Below are positions 8,042-16,036 of a stretch of DNA of 64,000 nucleotides, piece after piece. Source of the stretch: Desulfobulbaceae bacterium (lineage in GTDB: Bacteria > Desulfobacterota > Desulfobulbia > Desulfobulbales > SURF-16); the NCBI GenBank assembly GCA_020444175.1, contig JAHLLM010000022.1:1-64000 (forward strand), written 5' to 3'. The position numbers and the translations under genes were made by a program. Each line of letters opens with the position of its first letter. The stretch's first letter is position 1. The notes under the pieces were generated by a model, which did no database searches, was not told where the DNA came from, and worked only from the letters and a program-made list of their open reading frames with translations.

Positions 8042-10942
8042 CTATGATGGCACTGTCGGTGATTCTGAACCATTGACGGGTTGCATTCTGTCCTTCAACT
8101 GTCGGTATGCTTCAAATGCAGCCTGGGGCTGATCCATCTCCATATAACAGTCACCTATTTTCTTTAAGAGAAACAACTGCTCCGGTAAGGCGAGCAGACA
8201 TCTTTCATAGGCGGCGATGGCATCCTCAGGCTGCCCGCTTTTAAAAAGATTATCGCCTATATTTTCCCAGAAACGGCCATACTGGCGGTCAATTCTTACC
8301 GCCTCATCAAGATGAGCGACCCCTTGCCCAAAATCTTCGGCAGCAAAAAAGCTATCAGCCAGCTTAAGATGCAAATCAGGATCATTGCCATTCAGGGCAA
8401 CAGCATTCAGGAAAGATTCCGATGCCTTTGCAAAGTCCTCTTTTTTGGCATTGAGTTCCCCGTGATAGCGGTATAATTGCAGCTGTTGTGCTTTAGAGAT
8501 GAAACTACGCAGATTTTCATGCTGCCCAAGTTCGGCTGTCCAGAACTCAATCTCATGCTGCACGGAAAACAAATCATCATTGGCCGCAGCAGTCTCAATC
8601 TTTGTTAAATCTGCGGCCAAAAGCGTCTGCAGACCAGCTCTTAACTTTTCATGCCCGTTACAATATCGCAAGCCCTTTATCACCATGCCGCCAATATCAT
8701 ATCCATCACTTTGGAGTCTGACAGCATATCGAAGATATGTGTCTCCCATTTTTTGCCGGAATGCACCAACTTCATCTTCAAAATCACTATCACGGGCGCA
8801 AGAATGGGCAAAATACATGTCTACTTTTTCAAACTCACCTTGATGGGCGGCGATTACTCCGAGTTGAAAATTTATTTCAGCCGACTCAGCCCACTTATCC
8901 TTTAGCGGGACCAAAGCTGCCCGGGCCAGGACAAAATCTTCAGCAGCCATATACAATCTGACCAGTTCCATGGTCAGATTTATATCATCCCCGGCTTTTT
9001 CCAATTGTTTCAGCAGGTTCATTTCAGTCTGGAAATGATGTAAAACTCTGGAAAGGTGTTTTTCAAAAATAGCCAGGACGCGACTTCTTACCGTATTGAT
9101 TTCTTCGAGCCGTTTCAGATTGACGGTAAGCCATTCAATATATTTTTCTGGCTTGCCTTCAAGCAATGAGATAGCATGCAAGTGGCGCTCGCTCTGCCTG
9201 AAACCCTCAAGAGTGATCTCTTCGAGGAGTGACCAGAATTCACTATCCTTATCAAGGGTGTCATGACCTTGATTTACTTTTGATATATGATTTCTCAGAT
9301 TCTGAGGAAGTGATGCAAAAGAAGTATAACGGCTTGCACCTCGAAGTTTGGCAAGCTCTTTTTTAACAAGGTTGGTTGAACTGTTCGTTTTTTTGATAAC
9401 CTTTTTAAGAGACTTCACCTTAGCTAAGTTTGCCATAATCCCTTTAGCCAGATTTTCTCTCAAGACTGACGCCCCATTATGCTCTTGAGCTTCGATTTCC
9501 TGGATCTGCCGGTCCACCTGATCGATGTGGCAATACTCGTCAATAACCTCCAATAAAGACTTTATTTCCGTGCCTTTAATGTGGGCGCCACCTTCGGTCG
9601 CATTAATAAATTGCTGTGAACAATTGGCAATAGTGCTTTCAAAAAAGGACTTCATACTGAAGAATGCGCGATTGGTCGGCACCTTTTCTTTCACGACACC
9701 TTCCACCCACAAAACATCTTCAGACCCAAGTTGGGACATCATTGCGGTTCTGTTTGTCAAAACGGTATCAGCGGCATGATCTTTCTCATCGGAGAAGGCC
9801 AGATCCTGCCCAGTAAAAATAATTGGCGAGCATCCCATCACCAAAGCGGTCTGCAAACTCAGATGGGCAACAGTTTTTGCCCCAGGCAAAGAAATAGATC
9901 CTCCACAAAGAGAGTTAACCCAATTTTCAATTGGCCGGCCGGTGAAAGTCCAGCAGACATTGGCAGCAGGAAAAATCTTAGGGACATTGGGCGTGACCCA
10001 TGAGGAACAAACCAGCGTTATGTCATTTTTTTTCGGCAGTAAAGGTATCGAGCCAACCATTTTTTCATTGGTGAACTCCTCCATATCAATGGAGGTGACA
10101 AAATTCGGCTGTATATTGTGCTTTAGAAGCTTAGGCAACACCGTGTCAACGGCGATAATCACAGCCCTCCCCTGGGCCCGGCTTAACACGTCAATATTCT
10201 TATCCAAAGATGGACCGCCTGCCACCAGAATAGCGGGGACATCAATGAATGCATCTTTATATTTATCAATAATAGAATGATGCGGCAGGGTCGTCATGTT
10301 GGCTAAACGATTGGCCATAAAAGTTTCGCCAAAAGCAAAAACAGTCGCACCACCTACATTCCAGTCATTAACAAAAGAAAATACCTGGTCGCTCAACTCC
10401 TCATATGCCTCTGCATCAACGCTGAATGAAGGCATATGTTTCAAGGTATGAATAGCTTCAACCAAAAGGGTTGTTATTACAGGGGCAAGAATCCCCGTAA
10501 CATTCGGCTGAGGGGAGATGCTCAACATCAGTCGCCTGTCGGAAAGCATTGCAGACAGATCCTGATGATGAAGAGCCTGCAGAAAAATCCCGGGCTGCAG
10601 GTCAAAAACAGCGAGATGCCTGATATGTGGTCTTTGCTCCAGAAGCGCCAAAGGTGTATAGCCAAGTCCCATACCAATCAGGGTCACGAAGCCCGTAGAG
10701 TCTTCCGGTATCATGTCCAGAAAAATAGGAACCTCTTCTTCCGGATTATTGACATCATGCAGAAAAATCTCCTGGCCGCTATTGTTCAAAACCTTGAGGT
10801 TGAGTTTTCCTGTTGGAGCGACAACAATTTCTCCAAGTGGCTCAGGAGACGTTTCCTGGAGGTATTGCCACACCTGTGGCTGATATTCCTTGAGAACAGC
10901 CATATTGGCGTCAAAAAAATTTCCGTTTTCTGTTCCTTGCAT
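8042..10942 (-). CDS. Maf-family flagellin glycosyltransferase with TPR tail
   Basis: A 966-residue motility-associated factor (Maf) protein. The N-terminal part (to about 200) has GFVTLIGMGLGYTPLAL. The central DUF115/MptE-like domain has DVPAILVAGGPSLDKNIDVL near residue 235, and then AVDTVLPKLLKHNIQPNFV. Characterised Maf proteins transfer CMP-pseudaminic or related nonulosonic acids to Ser/Thr of flagellin in the cytoplasm. From about residue 690 the protein carries several TPR-like repeats (for example FWENIGDNLFKSGQPEDAIAAYERC), making it longer than a typical Maf protein. Its position between the Pse pathway and the other transferases makes it the best candidate for the first glycosyl transfer to the two flagellins. 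Confidence 0.9.
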   Translation of the reverse strand: MQGTENGNFFDANMAVLKEYQPQVWQYLQETSPEPLGEIVVAPTGKLNLKVLNNSGQEIFLHDVNNPEEEVPIFLDMIPEDSTGFVTLIGMGLGYTPLALLEQRPHIRHLAVFDLQPGIFLQALHHQDLSAMLSDRRLMLSISPQPNVTGILAPVITTLLVEAIHTLKHMPSFSVDAEAYEELSDQVFSFVNDWNVGGATVFAFGETFMANRLANMTTLPHHSIIDKYKDAFIDVPAILVAGGPSLDKNIDVLSRAQGRAVIIAVDTVLPKLLKHNIQPNFVTSIDMEEFTNEKMVGSIPLLPKKNDITLVCSSWVTPNVPKIFPAANVCWTFTGRPIENWVNSLCGGSISLPGAKTVAHLSLQTALVMGCSPIIFTGQDLAFSDEKDHAADTVLTNRTAMMSQLGSEDVLWVEGVVKEKVPTNRAFFSMKSFFESTIANCSQQFINATEGGAHIKGTEIKSLLEVIDEYCHIDQVDRQIQEIEAQEHNGASVLRENLAKGIMANLAKVKSLKKVIKKTNSSTNLVKKELAKLRGASRYTSFASLPQNLRNHISKVNQGHDTLDKDSEFWSLLEEITLEGFRQSERHLHAISLLEGKPEKYIEWLTVNLKRLEEINTVRSRVLAIFEKHLSRVLHHFQTEMNLLKQLEKAGDDINLTMELVRLYMAAEDFVLARAALVPLKDKWAESAEINFQLGVIAAHQGEFEKVDMYFAHSCARDSDFEDEVGAFRQKMGDTYLRYAVRLQSDGYDIGGMVIKGLRYCNGHEKLRAGLQTLLAADLTKIETAAANDDLFSVQHEIEFWTAELGQHENLRSFISKAQQLQLYRYHGELNAKKEDFAKASESFLNAVALNGNDPDLHLKLADSFFAAEDFGQGVAHLDEAVRIDRQYGRFWENIGDNLFKSGQPEDAIAAYERCLLALPEQLFLLKKIGDCYMEMDQPQAAFEAYRQLKDRMQPVNGSESPTVPS

Positions 10943-10994
10943 CAGTACAATCTCCTGCCAGTCTTCTTTGTTTCAATCATTATTGGGGCATAGC

Positions 10995-11024
10995 AAAAAT
11001 GATCAGTTAAACATCACAAACTGA
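10995..11024 (-). terminator. Weak candidate terminator after the hisF-like gene
   Basis: On the minus strand TCAGTT (11019-11024) can pair with AACTGA (11003-11008) across a 10-base loop, followed by a short T-rich run (10995-11000). The stem is only 6 bp, so partial or no termination is possible. Confidence 0.25.
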
Positions 11025-11042
11025 AACCAGGACAAGTTTCAT

Positions 11043-11801
11043 CTACAAACGTACGTTAATATTTTTCTCCCGAAGGTATCTCTTGGCTTCTAATGGTGTT
11101 TGTTCGGTAAAATGAAAAATACTTGCCGCAGCCAGTGCTGAAGCCTTTCCTGTCTGCAACGCTTCATAGAGGTGTTCATACTGCCCCGCCCCACCTGAAG
11201 CAATAACCGGAATAGAAACAGCATCGCTCACTCGTCCGGTTAATACCAGATCATACCCTTCCATGGTGCCGTCTCTTTCTATGGATGTCAGCAGGATTTC
11301 GCCTGCCCCGTATTCAGCCGCCCTCACTGCAACCTCAACAGGATCAAGACCTGTCGGTTTTTTGCCAGAATGCGTATATACCTGATACCTACCATCCGGT
11401 TCCTTCCTGGCATCAATTGATACAACAGCACATTGGGATCCAAATTTGTGTGACACCGCCCTGATCAATTCAGGATCATGGACAGCCTGACTGTTCATAG
11501 CCACCTTGTCGGCCCCAACGGCAAGGAGCTGTTTGACATCCTCAAGGGATGTTACTCCTCCTCCCACGGTCAGTGGCATAAAACATTCATCAGCCAGATC
11601 ATCAATAAGTTCAAAATCCGGTCTGCGGTCTTCCTGCATGGCGGTAATATCTAGAAAGACAAGCTCATCCACTTCCCTCATATTATAGACCCGTATAGCC
11701 TGCATGGCGCTTCCAACGCCGCGCCAACTATCAAATCCCACGCCCTTTACCAGCTCAAAATCCCGATAGAGAAGTGTGGGCATTATACGAATTTTCAACA
11801 T
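11043..11801 (-). CDS. HisF-like cyclase-family subunit for sugar amidation (HisF2 type)
   Basis: A 252-residue TIM-barrel protein of the HisF family (VDELVFLDI, PLTVGGGVTSLEDV, VIASGGAGQYEH). In true HisF the first strand carries the catalytic aspartate in CLDV...GRVVKG; here the strand reads MPTLLYRDFELVKG, so that aspartate is missing, while the second one (SIDARKEP) is kept. This pattern is typical of HisF2 proteins that work with HisH and a WbpG/PseA amidotransferase, where the barrel passes ammonia to the sugar enzyme and does not make histidine. AGGAG precedes the ATG. It follows the hisH-like gene by 8 bases. Confidence 0.85.
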   Translation of the reverse strand: MLKIRIMPTLLYRDFELVKGVGFDSWRGVGSAMQAIRVYNMREVDELVFLDITAMQEDRRPDFELIDDLADECFMPLTVGGGVTSLEDVKQLLAVGADKVAMNSQAVHDPELIRAVSHKFGSQCAVVSIDARKEPDGRYQVYTHSGKKPTGLDPVEVAVRAAEYGAGEILLTSIERDGTMEGYDLVLTGRVSDAVSIPVIASGGAGQYEHLYEALQTGKASALAAASIFHFTEQTPLEAKRYLREKNINVRL

Positions 11802-11809
11802 ACAAACTC

Positions 11810-12424
11810 CTAGAGGGCCAGAAAATTTTTAAGCACTTTAAAGCCTATCCTCTGACTTTTTTCCGGATGAAACTGCACCCCAAAGATATTCTCCCGATTG
11901 ACGGCAGAAACAAACTCACCACAATAGGGGGTAGTGGCCAGCACAAAGTGTTGCCTGGCAGGCTGGAAATGAAAGCTATGCACAAAATAAAAATCTTTTC
12001 CCTGGGGAATATCGTCAAACAATGGGCTTTGATTATAATGCACTTCATTCCATCCAACATGGGGAATGCGGCTCAAAGAATCACCAGGGTCGAGTTTAAT
12101 TATTTCTCCAGAGATCCATCCCAGACCTTCTGTTTCCCCAAACTCATATCCTTTGTCGGCAATAAGCTGCATGCCGAGACAAATTCCAAGAAACGGAATC
12201 TTTTTAACAAGCACACGTTCGCCAACTATTTCATCAAGGTGGTATTCCCGCAAATTGCTCATGCCGTCTTTATAGGCGCCAACCCCCGGCAATATGACAC
12301 AATCCGCATTTTTAATTTCAGCGGCATCTCTTGTTATCCTCGGGACCCCGCCACACTCCTCCACGGCCCGGTAGACAGAGTCCACATTCCCCATATCGTA
12401 ATCAATAATTGCCACTTTCTTCAT
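11810..12424 (-). CDS. HisH-like glutamine amidotransferase subunit for sugar amidation
   Basis: A 204-residue class I glutaminase with the nucleophile cysteine in FLGICLGMQLI and the His-Glu pair in GVQFHPEKSQ, plus the LPGVGAYKDGM oxyanion region, so it should release ammonia from glutamine. Its partners on both sides are the WbpG/PseA-like amidotransferase and the HisF-like barrel, with no other his genes in sight. It is therefore the HisH2-type partner that supplies ammonia for converting an N-acetyl group of a sugar to an acetamidino group, as known for WbpG-HisH2-HisF2 systems. Confidence 0.88.
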   Translation of the reverse strand: MKKVAIIDYDMGNVDSVYRAVEECGGVPRITRDAAEIKNADCVILPGVGAYKDGMSNLREYHLDEIVGERVLVKKIPFLGICLGMQLIADKGYEFGETEGLGWISGEIIKLDPGDSLSRIPHVGWNEVHYNQSPLFDDIPQGKDFYFVHSFHFQPARQHFVLATTPYCGEFVSAVNRENIFGVQFHPEKSQRIGFKVLKNFLAL

Positions 12425-12471
12425 AACACCACCAACGCCATTTAAGACTCCGACTTCCGAGGCCTATCTTA

Positions 12472-13632
12472 TTAGAGATTATCATCATTAATCTTTGTGA
12501 GATTTCCATGCTTATCCTTGACAAGGCGGCCATTAGCATCACGCATAAAAAGCTTCTTATTGGTAAAGCGGTCGCAAATACGCTCAAATTCCTCCACAGT
12601 CATATCAAGGGGATCAAGTATTTCTTCAAGGTGACGTCCCAGATACTCCCAAGGGAACTTTCCGTCATGTTTCTTCACCAGCTTCAATCCCTGCTCCCGG
12701 GTCAACCTTCCCCGGCGAATATGAAGACAGGCAATATCCGTTGCCCTGCCAAAGGCAAATTTTAAAAATTTAAAATAATCGTGAATCCCGGTCTGGTGGT
12801 TATCCAGGTTTTCATAGTTGACCACTGAGCCCTCAACGGTCTTGTGATAGGTGACAAGGCCGTGGGCCTGGGCGACCAGAGCATTGGCATAGCCGTCCCA
12901 TGGCATGTAGTAACCCAGAAATATTCCAGTTACTCCGACACGCTGCAGTTCCCCATCTGAGGGATAGGAGTATTGAATGAGATGCCTTTGCTCAATGCCC
13001 TCTTCCAACAACAGGTCAGATACGCGCAGGCCGAGAAGGCCTCCGAATTCTTCAAGCCAGCGCCTGGTCAGAACATTATCCTTGCCAGCTGCTGCCGGTC
13101 CGCCGTATTCATTTTGGGAATTTTCCCCCCAGATAATAAGAGGCACGTTGAATTTCACGGCAAAATGGATTGGAATGGTAAAGATCGCCACATGCTCTGG
13201 CCAGGAAATATCACCAATCTGCTCCAGCGCCAGCCTGTTGATTTTCTGGCGAATTCCCGGATTCACGGTCATCTCAACATAATCAACACCGAGATTTTTA
13301 ATATTTTCGATATTTTTCCGACCTATATCGGAAAGCATATCCGTGGTCGCGGTAACACATAAAGGGTTCATTCCCATTTCAAGCATTTTAATGACCTGAA
13401 CGTGGCTGTCTTTGCCACCACTGACAGGTATGATACAGTCATAATTGCTGCCGTCCTTGCACCGGTAACGGCCAAGGACTTCTTCCAGTTCCTTTTCCCG
13501 TTGCTGCCAATCAATCTCCCCGCGCTGTTCAAAGTTCCTGCAGGCACTGCATACCCCTTCTTCATCCAGATAAAGATCAGGTTTTGTTCCAGGCATAACA
13601 CAACGTGTACAGTATTTAATCATCTTCGTCAT
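12472..13632 (-). CDS. pseA: N-acetyl sugar amidotransferase (PseA/WbpG family)
   Basis: A 386-residue protein with an N-terminal zinc-type motif (YCTRCVMP, then CSACRNFE) and an ATP pyrophosphatase PP-loop IPVSGGKDSHVQV, both hallmarks of the WbpG/PseA family. Family members activate the acetamido group of a sugar with ATP and replace its oxygen with ammonia from HisH. In Campylobacter the PseA product is acetamidino-pseudaminic acid (Pse5Ac7Am). With the full pse pathway directly upstream the same product is the natural expectation here, though the exact substrate is inferred. AAAGGAG precedes the ATG; a second in-frame ATG lies three codons downstream. Confidence 0.88.
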   Translation of the reverse strand: MTKMIKYCTRCVMPGTKPDLYLDEEGVCSACRNFEQRGEIDWQQREKELEEVLGRYRCKDGSNYDCIIPVSGGKDSHVQVIKMLEMGMNPLCVTATTDMLSDIGRKNIENIKNLGVDYVEMTVNPGIRQKINRLALEQIGDISWPEHVAIFTIPIHFAVKFNVPLIIWGENSQNEYGGPAAAGKDNVLTRRWLEEFGGLLGLRVSDLLLEEGIEQRHLIQYSYPSDGELQRVGVTGIFLGYYMPWDGYANALVAQAHGLVTYHKTVEGSVVNYENLDNHQTGIHDYFKFLKFAFGRATDIACLHIRRGRLTREQGLKLVKKHDGKFPWEYLGRHLEEILDPLDMTVEEFERICDRFTNKKLFMRDANGRLVKDKHGNLTKINDDNL

Positions 13633-13655
13633 AGCGCACTCCTTTGCATATCAGC

Positions 13656-14300
13656 TTATGACTCACGCTTTTCAAGTAAAAACCAGGTCAGATCATCCAA
13701 TGGATAATTATTGTCTCGATGATAGACGAAACCATAATCAATAAGAACAAGGTCACTGAAACGATCCAACATTTCCCCGGCAAAATCTCTTTTGAATAAT
13801 TTCCCTTTATGCCCCCGATATGGAATATCCACAGGTGAAGGATTGTAGTACTCAATCACACACACATAACGCCGGCCAAGATGATAAAGCAGGTCGTACA
13901 CTTGGGGCAAAACATCCGGATTGAGGTGGATAAGCACCCCGGATACAAAGCTCATGTCATATTGCCGGCCGGGCTCGAAATCAAGGATTGACTTGTGAAA
14001 CACCTCAGCCTTTCCCCAGGCCTCCAAAGCCTTGACCGCATCTTTATTAATCTCTACGGCTGCGAGCGCCGCCTTATCCCGTAATTGATTTAACACTCTG
14101 AGATTATTTCCGATATTTGCACCAAGCTCGATAAAGGAATCAACATTTTGTGTGCGCGCTAAAATCTTCGCAAAAAGAGCAAGGCGGGCAGCCAGCTCAA
14201 AATTGGAAGGATTTCGGTTAATGTATTCAGAGCCAAAATCCCCTGCCCAAAATGTTTCCTGTTCCGTTGAAAAATCCGTCATACCCATATCCTCATTCAC
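13656..14300 (-). CDS. Pseudaminic acid biosynthesis-associated methylase
   Basis: A 214-residue class I methyltransferase: FIELGANIGNNLRVLNQL is motif I, followed by AAVEINKDAV and the conserved VSGVLIHLNPDVL segment. It matches the pattern of the small methylase repeatedly found inside pseudaminic acid operons. The predicted start is a GTG at 14300 overlapping the end of pseF; an ATG four codons further in (14288), with GAGG upstream, is an equally good start. Its exact target is not established; modification of the nonulosonic acid or its precursor is the usual proposal. Confidence 0.78.
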   Translation of the reverse strand: MNEDMGMTDFSTEQETFWAGDFGSEYINRNPSNFELAARLALFAKILARTQNVDSFIELGANIGNNLRVLNQLRDKAALAAVEINKDAVKALEAWGKAEVFHKSILDFEPGRQYDMSFVSGVLIHLNPDVLPQVYDLLYHLGRRYVCVIEYYNPSPVDIPYRGHKGKLFKRDFAGEMLDRFSDLVLIDYGFVYHRDNNYPLDDLTWFLLEKRES

Positions 14301-14988
14301 CTCTTTTTTTTAAGGCCTCATACATCAATTCTGCTGTCTTCCAATCTTCTGAAGTATCAATGTCCTGCACCAAAAAACGCGGCAGAATCACGGGCAGAGC
14401 ATCTCTGCTGTATATTCTTTGAGTTTCCATGAAGCTTCCGGCATCAAGCCAATAAAATTGACCGGCATCATAATAGGTCTCCGGCAAATCATTTGAGCGC
14501 GTCAATTCATGCTCTGGATGAACCATTGTCAGGTACCCTTTTTCGCCAATAAGCAAGGCCCTGTAAATTGAACTCGGATAGCTCGTCACGGTAAAAACGG
14601 AAGAAACACCTTCAGAGACTATCTTCTCAAATCCCTGGCGGAGATATTTTCCCGTTACAAAGGGAGCAGTGGCATAAAGACAACACAGATACCGAATCTT
14701 TTCTCCCTGAGAGTAAAGCCAGTTCAAACCATGCTCAACCACAGCGGCAGTGGTGGAAAAATCATCAGCTAGTTCCGCAGGCCTCACAAAGGGCACCTCG
14801 GCTCCGTATTGCCGTGCTACTGAACCAATCTCATCCGAATCCGTGGAAACGATTATGCGATCAAAAATCTGAGCCTCCAGAGCTGCCTCAATAGAATAGG
14901 CAATTATCGGTTTCCCGCAAAAATTTTTGATATTTTTGCCGGGTATCCTCTTACTGCCGCCACGGGCCGGAATGAGCGCAATATTCAC
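14293..14988 (-). CDS. pseF: Pseudaminic acid cytidylyltransferase
   Basis: A 231-residue CMP-nonulosonate synthetase. IALIPARGGSKRIPGKN at the N-terminus is the nucleotide-binding signature, followed by FCGKPIIAYSIEAAL and RIIVSTDSDEI. It activates pseudaminic acid as CMP-Pse for the glycosyltransferase. The GTG at 14988 is preferred because GAGG lies seven bases upstream and family members begin at this point; an upstream TTG at 15000 overlaps the pseI stop. It is tightly packed with pseI before it and the methylase after it. Confidence 0.9.
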   Translation of the reverse strand: MNIALIPARGGSKRIPGKNIKNFCGKPIIAYSIEAALEAQIFDRIIVSTDSDEIGSVARQYGAEVPFVRPAELADDFSTTAAVVEHGLNWLYSQGEKIRYLCCLYATAPFVTGKYLRQGFEKIVSEGVSSVFTVTSYPSSIYRALLIGEKGYLTMVHPEHELTRSNDLPETYYDAGQFYWLDAGSFMETQRIYSRDALPVILPRFLVQDIDTSEDWKTAELMYEALKKRGE

Positions 14989-14996
14989 AATTTTCC

Positions 14997-16034
14997 TCAA
15001 CCAACCAGCTTCCAGGCCAGTGGAGTTCCCCTGGAAATATTCTTTTCTGCCCGTCTGCCCAACACAACATCAAGAAACTTTGGAGACAAGCCATGTCCCG
15101 GCCGAATGACCCGTACGTTTTGAGATGTAAATTTTTCCCCGGCAACCATGTTCTTGACAACAAACAGGGAGCGTCGAAAAAGGCGGGACTCTTTCTCTTT
15201 TGTTGTTGGTTCATAGCGAACAGTTCCAAGAGCCTTTTCAGTCTGGCGGACAGCTGTTACCATTTCTTTGAATTCATGGGTCTCAAGGGAAAAGGCACTG
15301 TCCGGTCCCGGCACGCTACGTGACAGAGTCAGATGTTTTTCAATAATTGAAGCACCGAGTGCCACGGCCGCCACCGGGACAGCCAGCCCCATGGAGTGAT
15401 CGGACAGCCCTGTTGCCACTGCAAATGTCTGGGCTAAATGACTGATGGTGCGCAAATTCATTTCCTCAAGGGGGGCTGGATAGGCGCTCGTACATTTAAG
15501 CAGTGCGATTTCAGTTGTTCCATTTTCGCGCAGAGTTTTTACAGCCTCATCAATCTCCGCCAGACTGGCCATGCCGGTTGACATGATGACAGGTTTGCCT
15601 GTGGAGGCAATTTTTTGGAGTAACGGCTTATCAACCAGCTCGAAAGAAGCGACTTTATACAGGGGAACACCCTGCTCCTCAAGAAAATCGACCGCCTTGG
15701 CGTCAAAGGGAGAGGAAAAGAGATCAAGCCCGAGTGCTTGAGCACACTCCTTCAATTTCGGGTGCCAATCCCAAGGAGTAGCGGCCTCGCCATAGAGCTG
15801 ATACAGATTTTTTCCTTCCCAGATTGTACCCTTGATTCGGAAATAATCATTATCGCAGTCAATGGTCAGACTGTCCGGGGTATATGTCTGCAATTTCACA
15901 GCATCGGCACCTGCCTCTTTTGCCGCTTCCATAATTCGGATCGCCTGTCCCAAGTCCTGATTGTGATTGGCTGACATTTCGGCGATGATATAAACTGGCT
16001 CTCCCGAGCAAATTGTACGGTTGTTCAATTTCAT
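14997..16034 (-). CDS. pseI: Pseudaminic acid synthase
   Basis: A 345-residue NeuB-family protein with an N-terminal TIM barrel (VYIIAEMSANHNQDL, AGADAVKLQTYTPDSLT) and a C-terminal SAF/antifreeze-like domain (RRSLFVVKNMVAGEKFTSQN, then RVIRPGHGLSP). It condenses 2,4-diacetamido-2,4,6-trideoxy-altropyranose with phosphoenolpyruvate to give pseudaminic acid. The ATG at 16034 is chosen over a GTG at 16043 because GGAGG lies at the right distance before it. The start follows the pseG-pseH stop with no gap, so the two are translationally linked. Confidence 0.93.
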   Translation of the reverse strand: MKLNNRTICSGEPVYIIAEMSANHNQDLGQAIRIMEAAKEAGADAVKLQTYTPDSLTIDCDNDYFRIKGTIWEGKNLYQLYGEAATPWDWHPKLKECAQALGLDLFSSPFDAKAVDFLEEQGVPLYKVASFELVDKPLLQKIASTGKPVIMSTGMASLAEIDEAVKTLRENGTTEIALLKCTSAYPAPLEEMNLRTISHLAQTFAVATGLSDHSMGLAVPVAAVALGASIIEKHLTLSRSVPGPDSAFSLETHEFKEMVTAVRQTEKALGTVRYEPTTKEKESRLFRRSLFVVKNMVAGEKFTSQNVRVIRPGHGLSPKFLDVVLGRRAEKNISRGTPLAWKLVG

Positions 16035-16036
16035 GG

